From contig NC_049984.1 of assembly GCF_000003815.2 (NCBI RefSeq), positions 9,678,878 to 9,740,877 of the forward strand: a stretch of 62,000 bases of DNA, in the 5' to 3' direction. The position numbers and the translations under genes were made by a program. The DNA is from Branchiostoma floridae (lineage: Eukaryota; Chordata; Leptocardii; Amphioxiformes; Branchiostomatidae). Shown piece after piece: positions 36,170 through 49,400 of the stretch (position 1 is its first letter; each line of letters begins with the position of its first letter). Below the pieces are notes generated by a model. It was not told the DNA's origin and ran no database searches. It saw only the letters and a list, made by a program, of their open reading frames with translations.

Positions 36170-36626
36170 CCAAATGGCAGCTACTCAAGCAACTGGATGG
36201 ATCATGATCATGATTTTGGAAAATTTAAAATCACATCTATTCGCTTGTAATAAGTAACTGATGTTAGGGCTATGGTATCATTTTGATGTGGGGAGGGAGA
36301 TTCTAATCACAAAATAATCAAACAAGCTACATTTATATTCCCGAATAATCATGAATTGATCATCATCGAGAATAAATTTGACGTGATGTGATAAAAAGAG
36401 ACTATTTTCTCTATCCCCACTGAGCTATGGATAGTATCTTGCTGTTAAAGTGATAGTATCTTGCATTTTCATCGTATTTCGTTGAAGATCATCACATCAA
36501 ACTGACTCTATGTTCCTTTGACTGGAACACTACTCGACCATCAACCTGTCTAGGTAGTCCCATCACTCCCTATCTTCCATTCCGCTAGGAATATTTTTAA
36601 GAGTGCAGAAAGCGTCTTTACACAGT

Positions 36627-36919
36627 TGCATCCTCCTGCGCACGGTCCCCAACCGGCTAATCGCCTATGTAGGGACCCTGCTATCTGAAGGGCCACCCCC
36701 GGTTACTGTGGGCGTCGCCACAAACCAGCTGTCAGCCAATCAGAGAATAGCCTTTCAGTTTTCAAAAGGGATCTCGCAAAGGCCTGATTGGGCGCTGATT
36801 GCCTGGTTCCCATATAAGGGTAAGATCATTAATATTTATAAGCAGGGCCCTAGCCCTTCAGATAGCAGGGTCCCCACATAGGCGTTTAGCCGGTTGGGGA
36901 CCGCGCGCAGGAGGATGCA
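36627..36919. mobile_element. Foldback element, about 66-bp inverted arms
   Basis: The arms run from TGCATCCTCCTGCGC through CCCCAACCGGCTAA and CTATCTGAAGGGC, and are repeated inverted up to 36919. CAGT lies next to both ends (36623-36626 and 36920-36923), a possible short TSD. Confidence 0.65.
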
Positions 36920-37289
36920 CAGTTGTTGAATGTATTCTGTGCATCATCACCCAATCCTCGTATGGCCATGCTTTGGGGCCCATCACTCATGATCTTTCCC
37001 TTACTCCACCAGGCGTGGCCAGGAAACCGTAGTCTTCTCCCATGAATAACGTGAGGGTAACCGCCTTTAACTGAGAAAATAACTGAATCATCTGAATCAT
37101 GTCATTTTGTTTTACCTCAATGACATTCTTATCTCACGCTTTGACATTTAGATAGGATTCGAGTTGTCAACGTTGTTGTTTTTTTCATGAAAGCTACAGG
37201 ATGATAATTACAAGAGACTTAGTACCACAGCACTGCATGTATGAGCGTGATTTGTGGCATAGGGATTTTACACAACAGAACTGGTGCGC

Positions 37290-37900
37290 CTTCCTCTGAC
37301 TACGTTGGTGGATTTGGGGTTTGAAAGATGATTACATTACTCACACTGACTGACACCTGATTTATCATCATTAGATTCATTAAAAATTCACTTAAGACTC
37401 CGGTCTATATTGGTGCCTAGGGGAAGGACATTGTGTACAAAGAAGCTGTTGCTCATCTTCTAATTACGTTGGGGGATTTTGGGTTTGAAAGATGATCACA
37501 TTACCGGTACTAACTGGTATCTGACTAATCATCAGTAGATTTACTAAAAAAAAAAAACACTTCAGACTTCAGCCTCTTTTGACGACTATTAGGGAAGGAC
37601 ATTTTTGACAACAAAAATGGTAACTTATCTTCTAATTACTTGGAGGATTTTTGGTTTGACGGATGATTAAATTACTATCACTGACTGATATCTTGCTAAT
37701 CATCAGTAAATTTACACAAAAAACTCTCTAAGACTCCGGTCTTTGTTGGTGCCTGAGGGAAGAACATTTGATTTAACGCGTACGGACCTGGCTGTGCTTC
37801 TTCCGTTTACCTTGGGGGGTTTCGTTTTGAAAGAGGATTACACTAGCAGTTCTGAATAATAATCAGTAGATTTGCTTTAAAAAACATTCGGCACCGGCGT
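37290..37900. repeat. Diverged tandem array, about 4 units of 160-180 bp
   Basis: Each unit has GGTTTGAAAGATGATTACATT, then CTGACTGATATCTGACTAATCATCAGTAGATTTAC, then AAGACTCCGGTCT..TTGGTGCC and GGGAAGGACATT. Units start near 37315, 37470, 37649 and 37818. It lies about 0.5 kb upstream of the GPCR coding start. Confidence 0.8.
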
Positions 37901-38421
37901 CCGTAGGAAACTGCTGACTAAGTTCTGTTGTATTGCATGTTTTATATAGATAGGTTACATACTATATAAATGATGCACAATCAAACACATACAACTTCAC
38001 CTGTGCTATGAACAACATGCCAGTGATTTGTTAGATTGGTTACATGATGATCGCATCTTATTCATTTGAAACATTTATGACTAGACTTCATCAATATGGC
38101 CCCCCAAAATAACATTAAGAATTCTTTCATGCCCATCTTTCAATATTCGTTACGGCTCCATTATTTCTTATTTCATCAATGAGAAAACAATGGAAGGCTA
38201 AAATACCAATTTAGCCAACCTAAATACCTTGAATAATTTTGAACAAAGGACTTATTGGAGAGCTTGCAAGTGAGAAAAAAACCAAAGGCTTACGAGCTGA
38301 AATTATTCATGACAATGGTTTACGCATCTTCTTCAAAGGGACAAATGTGTTACGATGCCCTGTAACGCTACGTAAAAATGATGATGTTTCTGTTTCTCGT
38401 TACTGTAGGAGAGAGAATCAG

Positions 38422-41400
38422 ATGAATTTCTCGGACCAGTCTGTCCATGAATGTCCTATGATGGATCCCATGGGCTTGGAAGAATACCTCCCCGACAGGA
38501 ATGAAACTGGCTCAAACGACTCATGGTTTGATAACATTCCAATCGCCAAGTACAAACAGCCAATGTACATCATCATCATCTTTGTAGTGCTCTATGTCAT
38601 CGTGTTCTTGCTGTGCATTGTGGGTAATCTCGTGGTGTGCTGTATCATCGCGAGAACTGCAACACTGCGAGATGTTACCCACTCCTTCATCTTGAACCTT
38701 GCCGTGAGTGACCTCCTTGTGGGGGTCTTTTGCATCCCGTTCACGTTGGTGGGCCACATCTTCACCGGTGAGTATATAAAATTAGCATTGACAAACCCTT
38801 CCTGCACAACACTTGTACAAGGTACAAACATGGTACAAATCTGCAGCTTATACTGCAACAACAATTCTATGGAGCTTTAACCTACATGTACCTTACAAAG
38901 GCTATAGATAAGAATGTGCTTTTATCGTTGTACGTAGAAATTCTAACGTGTATAAATTTCTGTAGTCCAACATGTACAATGTAGGGGTTGTCACATGTCA
39001 ATATGTATTTGAATCCTTAAAAGAAATATATCAGAATATAATAGACCTGTATATAGTGAATTTTGAAAATCAGCTTTTTTCTGACATGCAATAAAATGGG
39101 ACATTTACCTTCTATCGCAGACACAGACATTTTCTAGAATCCCCAAGTGTTTAATGCTGTATTACTAGTATTAATTTTTCGCATCCATACTTTATCAACG
39201 TATTCCCAGGGTTTATCAAAAGGTTTCCTGTTCCCAGCTTTCATAACTAATGCGTAAGTCCTTGCCCCCTACGGCCCTACCCATTGGCATATCCTTACTT
39301 CTGTCCCATGTGCCCAGCAGGATAATCACAGGCCTTGGCATTGGTGTCTATAGCTTGAATATCAATTCCCCGTAAATAACATGCCTTAGATGCCAGGTTT
39401 CTTGGTGTTGGGTCTCCATACAATAAAAGAGTCCTCATTTAATATGCAAACTGCTTATTCCTAGCGAATATTGTACTTCTTTCCCATAAACACAGTTGAT
39501 CTCATGACGAACTCCTAACCATGCATGGTAACTATTTGTATCAAATCACTGGCAGATATTTGATTTATTCCATACAGACAAAATTGATCATACCAATGGA
39601 AGTATTCCTCATTAAACAAAATCACTATCAAATATTGGAGTTTCAAATGTCATGTTATGATTATCTCGCTCCATTGCCGCAGCCATTAAGCATGGTGAAA
39701 ATACGACGTGCTCAAACAACTTCGAGAGTCTTTAACCGTGATCAGAAAGCCCTTACTATTCTCTAAGGATATGCTTACACTATCCAACAAAGAAATGATT
39801 GATAACAAGCAAGAAAACCTATTACTAGGACTATAAACCATACCTCGGGGAACCATTTTAAATGATCAAAGGTCACGGTTTCAGCTGAAACTACGCACCC
39901 CAACGGCGATTATGTTGTCAACTATCCAAGACTGAGCCTAATGGCAAATAAGCTAAACCCAGGTAGGGATAAGACATTGATACTTTTCAGACACTTAAGA
40001 GATTTTTCTTCCAGTGCCATGTTATTACATCTCCAGAAATGAGATAATAATAATGTTTATAAACATTTTGTCCTTCCAGTCCGTACGGATACGTGAATGT
40101 GAAAAACTCAATATTCAATTCAATTTCCAGGCATGGATAAACATATGTCCGAAAATAGCTGTGTTCTTCTTGTCAGTAAGAATGCCCTAAAGACACTGTT
40201 ACGTGCATTAAAATTTATATACCGGGTTTTAGCTACACAACCAATGGTATTTTCTTCACCGATGACGCCCTTAATGGAGTAGTTAGCCTCCATTAGGCCT
40301 TCCTACGGGGGGTGCGGAACTTAGAATTTGGCATCAAAGGGAATAATTAGCCAGGCAAACTGTTTGGTAGCAAAAATTATTGACAAATTGTTCTCACTAT
40401 AAGCCAGCGTAGCCAGTCTGCTAGACACAAGAGATAGTCGAACGATCAACGAAGAGTCGACAGATCGAAGGCAGCATACATTGGCCTGCCAACCTGATGA
40501 AATTATAAAATAAAGGTATTTTTGGCCTCACAGAGAACTACCTTGGTGACGTCATGTGCAAAGTCAGCCCAATGCTGCAAGGCATGTCGGTAGCCACGTC
40601 TGTGTTCACCCTGACTGCCATCGCTTTTGACAGGTATATTCCTTTGTTAAGAATTTATTAAAATAACTTGTACACCCTGTTTCTGTACACAGATTTAATC
40701 GATAAACAGCAAGCTTTGGATCAGTTTTCTGATCCCTTTCAAGTTAGAATGTCTGTGTCACATGACCTGAACGGAAATGTGACGTCAGCAACAAGTCATA
40801 GGTGCCCGCAGTCGGTATTGCCTCTGATATAAGTGTTTTTGTTATTACCTTATGAAAGAAGGAAAACTTGAAATATGTCATATCATAACGGGGGAAATAT
40901 TTTCTTTAAAACTATTGTATGATAACTTGGGTTAACGATTTGAGTTTCATATGATATTTGATTATCTAATCTTGCATTGAGTTCAATTAATGGAGCGTGA
41001 TTTTGACTGGAAGTACCATATTTTATTTGTTTGGGTAGCCCACGCCCAAAGCTAAGAAGTTAACAAAAACATGCAGTATTGAAATTTGAAACTGGATATC
41101 GTCACTTTAAAGAATCCAACTTTGAATAGCCAGTGTTAATACAATAAACAATGGATAGTTTTAATCCAACCAAAATTTTGAAGAGATTAGTGTTTGCCAA
41201 AAGCCAGTTATCGATGATGTGAAATGATTGTCTGAAATGCAGATATTGTGTGATTGTCCACCCGACACGTGACCGGCTGACTGTCCGCCAGGCAGTGTAC
41301 CTGATCATCGCCATCTGGGTTGTTGCCGCCATCATCATGGCGCCACAGGTAAAGTATTCTTATGATGTAAAGAGTTAACCAACGACAACCTGTATGTACA

Positions 41401-42834
41401 CATAATGACAACCACAGACAACATTGTACAACACAAACTCTGTGAGTTCGTATACAAATGTTTTAAGAAAAGGGAAGAGGCATGTAAAAGTGATAGCATA
41501 GCTGCAAATGTATTTTTTATTCAATTCTAATACTACATGTAATAGTACTTAGTATCTTTAGTATCCCATCATGGGATTTGTTGCATTTAGCCCACATGGG
41601 CAGGAACATGCAGATAAAGATCTTATTATCAATACCTACTTTTTTTAATCACAATGGGTTGATCATTGCCATAGTTAGCCCTACAATTCTGATTAAGTAT
41701 AGAGATGCGTACGTTTTATATAGCTTCACTGTTACAATACTTATGAAAAAGAGTGTATGATCATGACCATCATCACAGGGACAGACATATCAGCATGGTT
41801 GGAGGAAAAAATGTAACCAATGATAAGCCAGCTCATAGTTCCAAGTGCGGACGTATAATGTGGCCGTAGGTAAACGTTTAAGGCCCTAATTGCTTACATA
41901 ACGGTGTCCAGTGAGGATACTCCTACTGTATTCGGTGGTTTTCTCAGTGGCAAAATGAGCACAGAATAAAGCATTTATATCCCACTACTAATATATCTAT
42001 TTGTTTGCCTGTTTGTTTGTTTGTTTGTTTTTATCTAGGCCATTGTTCGCCGTGACGAGTCGTTCCAGTTCGGTGAGCTGAACCTGTCCGTGTGTGGAGA
42101 GTTCTGGCCATCCCCGCTGCTGCGTAAGGCGTACAGCGCCTTCCTGTTCGTCATCTGTTACGCAGCACCTGTTCTCATCAACACCTTCCTGTACGGCAGA
42201 ACGGGCTACAAGCTGTGGATGACCAAGTACGTCGATGATGGTTCCGTCTTATAATTGGGCCTGTGGAAAATGTGTATTTCCAACTATGTTTCTTAAAAGA
42301 ATATGATTGTTGGTGTGTGTGTATGTAGAGATTCTCGTTTTTCTTATGTTAAATACATTTCGTCCGAAGTAATGCATCTTACTCTTGGTGTTCTTGTCCA
42401 GGTCAGCTGCTGCACCAAAGGCCTGCAGCAACCAGACTGAGCAACGAAGCCGCATCATCAAGATGATGGTGATCATCGTCGCCGTCTTCGCCATCACCTG
42501 GATGCCGCTCTACAGCTGTTGGCTATTGGAGGACTTCGGTCAGCTGACCCACGACCAATCAGCGATGCTGCACAGCTACATCTACCCGATCGCTCACGTG
42601 ATGGCGTTCGCCAACAGCGCGGTGGATCCGTTCATCTACGGCCTGTACAGCAGTAACCTGCGCAGCCGCGTTGCAGAGATCTGCAGCCGCAAGAAGACCA
42701 AGGGGAACGTGCTAGCTCGTGACAACAACAATGATAAGAAGACCCCGAACATCGTCTGCAAGCCCCAGTCGTTCACAATGAACTTCCAAGCGGTAGCAGA
42801 CAATAGAATCATACCTAACGAATCCCAGGAATGA
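38422..42834 (+). CDS. Neuropeptide FF/RFamide receptor-like GPCR (exons 38422-38767, 40534-40633, 41243-41348, 42039-42226, 42402-42834)
   Basis: A class A GPCR of 390 aa from five coding exons (1173 nt). It should sit in the plasma membrane and bind an amidated peptide, coupling to G proteins. Visible features: N-glycosylation sites at N2, N27 and N32; TM1 from about residue 49 with GNLVV; TM2 with [11 protein letters not shown]; the TM3 Cys and [13 protein letters not shown]148-R149-Y150 split across the exon 2/3 junction; TM6 with TWMP (279-282); and TM7 ending DPFIY (322-326). The TM2, TM3 and TM6-7 segments resemble NPFF receptors more than QRFP receptors, but ligand identity is inference. 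TM7 has Asp where most class A receptors have Asn (NPxxY). I chose ATG 38422 because TTTCTGTTTCTCGTTACTGTAG just upstream looks like a splice acceptor, which implies a 5'UTR exon further up. Confidence 0.88.
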
Positions 42835-42904
42835 ATGTAATGTCATTCTATCAGAAAAATGAAAATGTATTTTCCAAGCAAATCACATATCTTATGAAGA
42901 AAAG

Positions 42905-42910
42905 AATAAA
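42905..42910 (+). promoter_or_regulatory. Candidate polyadenylation signal of the GPCR gene
   Basis: AATAAA about 70 bp after the stop codon. Another AATAAA lies near 43150. Confidence 0.45.
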
Positions 42911-45669
42911 CAGTTGAAATGGGATTCTAGATTTATAAGATAATCTTTTTGTGGAATTTGGTAACTTTCTATACATGCAAAAGACTTAAAAACAAAGAAT
43001 GATACCATACCATTCCTACCATATGCAGTATCTGCGTATTGAAAGTACACAATAACACGTGTGCTTCTGTCCAATCCAAACAATGGTAATTCTATACGCT
43101 TGAAATTCTGTAAGGCCATTTCAGATTTACTCATAATGTATAGATGGAAATAAAGCAGGTAAGACGTGGATGTATGCTATTAATATAATGTACGAATGAA
43201 GATAAGTAACACGATTATTATATTTTATACACTTACTTTGTTCCCACTTTCAAAAGGTTATCACAGTCAGACGAGTTATTTCTGTCTATATTTTCCGGCT
43301 TCCAGCCGCCACGGTGATCTCAAAGAATTATTCCCGAGGACATGTTTATGCCTCGGATACCAAGGAGCTATAAATATATGTGAAACACATTAATTACCAG
43401 GCGACAGATCCTGTTGCTGGAGTAATGGCCATGCCATTGGCATCAAATCAGATACAATAAAGACGACGAAGCCGTCTGCTATATAGTCTCGCGCCTAAGG
43501 CACTCGATGGTCCCACACGTACTAAGAAGACCCCCCCCCCCCCCTCCAGGAAAATCCTGGCTACGGGCAGATGTACATAGTGGTTAAATAGTTACAAGGC
43601 CAACCAAGGGCCTTCCTGTAGACCATATGGCTGTGGATTGTGTATTCAAATGGGATTTGAATGTATCCTTTGACTTTCGTGTTCAAAGTTAAGTATTTGG
43701 TTCGTTTGGGGTATAATGACATTATCCTTTGGGACGGTCTACGCGGTATCTTTTTGTTAAGATGGCCGGCCGGTTCTTCATCAAATGAGACCAGAATGTT
43801 GGAATGTCTTAGAATGCGGTCGTACTGCAGTTAGAATAATTAGAATATACTTTGAATGACGTTCGATATTCATGCACTTCAAATGTACCTTGAAAGTTTT
43901 GAGCATGACAAAAACATTCGGGACGGCCACAAGAATAATAGACCAAAATTTCTACCTTAAAGGCACCATCCAAGGAACTTGTTGTTAATTGTTTATTTGC
44001 ACATAAACGAAACAAGTACACACATGTAGTTTGATTACAACAGAGAAAACGTCCGACGTTTTCCATGACCCCAGAAAAATGCGATTATACGTCTGGTCAT
44101 GTCAATTACTATTGATTGCAACATACAAAAATACAGTAAATCAAGCAATGGTAAAAAGGAAATCGTCACAGACATACAAGGAACTAAGGAAAGCCAATGG
44201 ATTAACTAAGGCAATGATACAATCAAATGGCATTCCAAACTTAATACAACTTACAGAAAACCAAATATGTAAGTTTAAAGCTGATGAGTTATCATTTATA
44301 ACTATAAAGTAGAAACAATGAATACAAAATATTTCGTGAATACTTTCATAAGGTTGACAATCTAGATAAAAAATGGTAAACAAGCAAGTTGTCTTATCAT
44401 AGACATCCTCTTTCAGTATTTTTTCCCGAAAGTTGGAAGGAATGGATAGTTTATTCATATTCGGAAATATAGAAAACGGTATTGTGAATTGTTTTAGATT
44501 AGATTATATTTTGTAATGACTGGCGCTGATATAATTTGTTGTCTGGTAGTATGACTGTGGATATCTGATTTGAATTCAAGTACTTCATTGTGTTGCAGTG
44601 GTACATGTAAATGATAGAAACTGTGGTTTACTTTGTAGACGAAACTGGCCGTTTGTGCTTTATATATGTCATATATCGTCAAGACGTTCAAATCGTGAAA
44701 TTGAGCCGCTGACGCAATTGTTTAATGGACGTATTTCAAGTATTAGCCCAGATGATGTATTATGTATAATTAGGGGAATGTCAAACTGAAGTACAGGCTG
44801 ATGAATATTCTTCGAGAAAAGCAACTTTTCTTATGATATCTATATTCTTGATGGAAATGATTTTGCAAATCAAATCCAATTTGATTAATATTTATTTTCC
44901 ACGTATATTCTCCATCTATCATGGCTTCTAGAGAGTCCATTACTTACCTGTTCGAGAGCTTTGTCATCTATGTATATATCTTATCCATTTAATTACTATG
45001 ATCTCCCTGTAAAGATTCAGAACTTGGTCATATATTGAAGGACAGCGTATTTGCAATGAACTACTGTTTTAGCTTGCAAAGTTCGTTATTCAACGTGTTA
45101 TAGCTGTTATTATTGTATGAAAAATGTCATGGCATATGAATATATTAGTATCTAGATCTTGAGGAAATTATAATGTAAATCTTTTTTCTGATACCAAGGT
45201 GACGTCATTCACATAAATCCAAGAGAGAGACCCTAGTATGGATCCTTGTGGGACTTCACATGTTACAATTTACTGGGATAAATAAAAGTATCACTAGAAA
45301 AGTTTTGCTTTCAATATGACAGATAATATTTAGCCATTGCAAGGCAGAATCTTTAAACCATAGGACTTTAGTTTATCGAATAGTACATTGTATGTGGTCT
45401 ATAGCGTCAAAATCTATACTATTTGTTATGTATCAGCTAAGAATTTGTCATACGATATGATACGTTTATGACATTGAGGTCATTGTTGAGACAGTTGTGG
45501 ATGTGCCGTGCATATACCTGTATCATGCATAGGTCTTGTGACGGAAAGTAAGTTTGCGGTAGGACTGCTTTTCGGTGGTCAGTCCAGTCATGAACTTGAG
45601 CTGTGTTATGCCTTTGCAGTTATTAAATCGTGTGGTACGCTTACGTTACGTTTAGCCTCTTTTATTTTT

Positions 45670-45800
45670 GAGCCTTCCCCAAGAAGGTTATGTTCTCGGT
45701 GCCGTTTGTCTGTGTGTTTGTTCGTTTGTAGACAGCATAACTGAAAAAGCTGTGGATTGATCCTTGTGATATTTTGTTGGTGGGCATAATATGAATATCC
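45670..45800 (+). repeat. Dispersed repeat fragment
   Basis: CTTCCCCAAGAAGGTTATGTTCTCGG, GTGTGTTTGTTCGTTTGTAGACAGCATAACTG and GGATTGATCCTTGTGATATTTTG all belong to the family at 24685. Confidence 0.6.
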
Positions 45801-46154
45801 TTGTGCACATCTCTGCCATGCATGCCGAATATTATGAAAGTCCGTCTATCTTTCATTCAATTATCCTCTATGAAAGATATCTAAAACGTCCCTGCAGTTC
45901 CATAGCTAGGGACCCGAGACTACACTACTTCAGAATCTACTAACTTGTATTTTACATCAAGACCAGTCTTCCACCGAGAAAGCATGCCCTGGACCGAAGA
46001 GACGAAAAACGAAAGTTTTGATGCTACCAACAGCAAGGTCGGCCACCATATTCCAAATATCGACCTTGACCGTTAGGTCCACCTCACCTAAGCACATACA
46101 AAAAATATCCTCGCAATCGCCCTCAACGTTCGAGATATTGCTCCGAAACTGCGC

Positions 46155-46189
46155 AAACACACATACACACACACGCACACACACGCACA

Positions 46190-46220
<31 letters not shown>

Positions 46221-46248
46221 GCGCGCGCGCACACACACACACACACGT
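46155..46248. repeat. (CA)n(CG)n(CA)n microsatellite
   Basis: Alternating purine-pyrimidine throughout, with an uninterrupted CG run at about 46206-46231 between CA runs. This is a candidate Z-DNA former. Confidence 0.9.
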
Positions 46249-46487
46249 ACCCAAGACTATAGATCTACTTTCATAGAGGTGAAAAACGAAGGTATGAAAG
46301 TTTTTTTTTAATTTCTTGATTGGTAGCCTTGGCCAAAGGAGATACAATCTTGCTGTAGGCAATCGAAATCTTTTAGGTAACTTAGCTACTGAAAGTTACA
46401 GCTTCATGTAACTTGTAATGGTTTCCCAGAAACTGTGTGTGGAGCTGAGTATTTTTTCTGTAGTTATGAAAGAATGTTGCAACTGGA

Positions 46488-49400
46488 TTATAGCTCGTCT
46501 CTGTTAGATGTTGTAGCGAGTTTGGGGATGACGTCATTCCACAGAGCCATCCTGTCATGATGAAACCCTACGTCACTAGATGACGTCACATCCAGCTTCA
46601 TGTAGGCAGGGTTGTCAGGTGTGTACTGGGGCCACTCTGGTACCATGGGGCTGTCGGCTGGGCCGCCGGTACGGTCTGACGGGTTCCTAAAATCACCGAA
46701 AAATGACAGATACATGGAGTGATTACTATTTGAATTGTAATGTACCGCACAAAACACACACACACACACACATCCCGCCCTCCGTTCAAAATTCACTCGC
46801 CATCGTATTTTGTAATTTTTAACCAGAAGAAATGAGATGTCAGTAGTTACCCGGTGCGAGCGAAGTTGGCCCAGTAAGCCATCATGTCCAGACTTATCCT
46901 CCTGTCGTCCGAGTTAAAGGCCATGAGTTCTCCGTCAGACGTCCGTACGTCTAAGAAGGCCACACCGGGCATGACGTACAGGTCATCCACGTGGTCACAC
47001 CCCACCCAGTCCGGCCGTGCTGCGGACAGTCGTGATGGCGCGTACTGGTTCTCATACAGGTACACATTTCCGCCAGAGGCTGCAACAACAGGCAACAGCG
47101 TACCGTGAATAATCTGTTAGCAATACATCTTACTTGTTACGTAACCCCGAAAATAATTTCATCAGGTTGGTAGATCATAGGACACAAGAGTTTTCTTTTA
47201 CACATCGAGTTTTTCTCACCGGCGCTTTTGCGGCGAGAACACTATCCCGGGACGAGGGGGGGGGGGGGGTGTACAAGCTCAGCCACGTTTGGGATAGTCT
47301 TCTCGCCTCAAAAGCGCCACCTACATCGGCTACATATAGCGGCGAGAAGCAGAACTCCAGTTAGAAGCTCTGAGGAAGATGTAGACCTGATGTCAGCAGG
47401 TGAGAAAAACTCGTTGTGTAAAAGTACTTAAACAAAACTCTTATGTCCTTGTTACGTAATCATATTCGGTCTTGATACATGAACTTACCCGCATATTTGT
47501 TAGCGATGGACACAGTAGGTGCCACGAACAGCTGGTCTCCGGCTGCCAGGGTGAACTGGTGTTGGATAGCCATGGGGTCGTCCGGGATGTCAGGGTCAAA
47601 ATACACTGTGCTTACGGCCGTGATCATGTCGTCGTGATAGGAACTCTGTAATCAAAGCATGATATTTTAACGTGGAGCAATACATTTTCCCTCTCATAAG
47701 ATATTGCAAGTTTTACAGAAGTTTGATACGATTGCTACATGTCTTATTAGAGGGCACGATTCAAGATACAGCATGTCAACAGTTGCGTACCGGGTATGCT
47801 CTGTTCAATGTTCTCTTTAGAGTGGAGAGGGACTTGTCCTTTGTCATGCCCTGTCCATAGTTTGGTATGACTCCTAGCGGAACCGCGTACCCGTATTCAT
47901 GGTTGTTCACACCCAGGAGATAGTCCACATGGTTTGTATGCCCTTGGTCAAACAAGTCGTTTGGATGGGATGGAAGGAACGTCGTGTCCACTACAGGTGG
48001 GAAAGGCACCTCCTCAAAGTTGAGTTTCTGCATCACAAGCTGGTGACCAGTGATCAGTTCACCAGACGACTTCTCTCTGAGGCAGGCCACCATGCTCGCT
48101 GTGTGCTTCGTGTCGCAGTTGAGTACTTCTGCCAGCATCACCGCTCTGGGCAGCGGCTTGGGGTTCACCTCCACCGTCTGACACACTCCGCTCTGAGAGA
48201 TGGCCCGCTGGAACAGACCCTTACTGAGAGGAGACACCACGTGGTAACACACACTCGCAGCGCCGGCAGACTGGCCGAAGATGGTAACCCGGTCCGGGTC
48301 TCCTCCGAAGTTTCGGATATTTTCTTGAACCCAAACCATCGCCTGGACCTGAAATGAAAACAAAACCGTAGTGTCACGGTGTCTTTGCATGTTGTTGTGT
48401 TTGTCTTTCTTTTAAGTGTTCACACAAAATGTCGTTCGTAACAAAACGGGGCTGACCTGATCGAGGAAGCCGAAGTTGCCCGGAGCATGCGCGTCCCCGG
48501 TGCTGAGGAACCCATGCACACCGACTCGGTAGTTGATAGACACGACTACAACATCCTGGTGAGACGCCAGGGACGCGTGAGGCATCACCCACCCGGCTCC
48601 TATTATCAGGGCGCCGCCGTGAATCCATATTAGAACCTGAAAAACAAAATCGAAATTGAAGGTATAGATGTTCAAGACGCCCAGGATATATTTTTTTTCA
48701 TTTTCAGTCATGCCCGAGGACTATAATTGCACATACAGTCTCAAAGTAATTAAAGTGTACCGTGCATAACATTACCAATGAACTATATTTGTGGTTTGAA
48801 TAAAAATGCACGCGTTTGGTGATCATCTAAATGGTGAAAGCTCAGTGAAATGGGGGCAAATGTTTGAAATAATATATTTCTTTTAGTCTCGTAGTGATGA
48901 CACTGACTGATAAAATATATTTCATTTTCCACTGCGTTCATTGGACAATATTTACACAGGCTATCTTCGACAGGTAGCTTTTTATAACGATCTCTTTCTG
49001 TCTCTAAAGAATGCGCGCTTATCTTAATCTTACATATGGCGGATCTTTCATCGAACTCATTAAGTAATTTTCAATCAAACATTTGGATTTCAGAGATTTT
49101 AGAGAAACACTTTTACATGTACAGTCAAACCTGTCTATAGCGGCCAATCAAGGGACTGGAGAAATATGGCCACTATAGACAGGTGGCCACTATAGAGAAA
49201 ATGTTGATCCATTGACCACGAGCAAGTTACACATGATTTCAGTTCCCACTAATCTTTTTCACCAAGTAACATTGTCTCGATCGGTAAATTCACCGACAAA
49301 GACTTGCATTTTAACGCTCAAGGCATGCATACCTTCTACTGCCGCCAAAATGACCCTGTTGGGAATTCCAAATCCTCGCAAACTACAATTTCTAACACGG

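Larger units (their letters stand above)
16956..38409. other. Gene-poor, repeat-rich stretch
   Basis: Over 21 kb I cannot support any protein-coding gene: open frames are short and look like nothing known. The recognisable content is repeats and mobile elements, listed separately. Stretches about 17.4-18.2, 21.3-22.6, 26.2-28.1, 30.1-32.1 and 33.4-34.1 kb hold nothing I recognise. An unrecognised RNA gene or distal enhancer cannot be excluded by eye. Confidence 0.5.
42911..46487. other. Intergenic, no gene recognised
   Basis: AT-rich sequence between the GPCR and the esterase cluster. It holds a C-run (about 43531-43545), a dispersed-repeat fragment (45670-45800) and a CA/CG microsatellite (46155-46248). 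Open frames up to about 105 codons at 44.0-44.5 kb resemble nothing known. Confidence 0.45.

Noticed and set aside
38239-38421. In-frame upstream extension of the GPCR first exon
   Set aside because: The added residues look unlike a receptor N-terminus, and a pyrimidine-rich tract with TAG just before ATG 38422 indicates an acceptor, so the extension is probably intronic.
44031-44458. Overlapping frames of 93 and 105 codons on opposite strands
   Set aside because: AT-rich low-complexity composition, no known motif, no sign of a linked exon.
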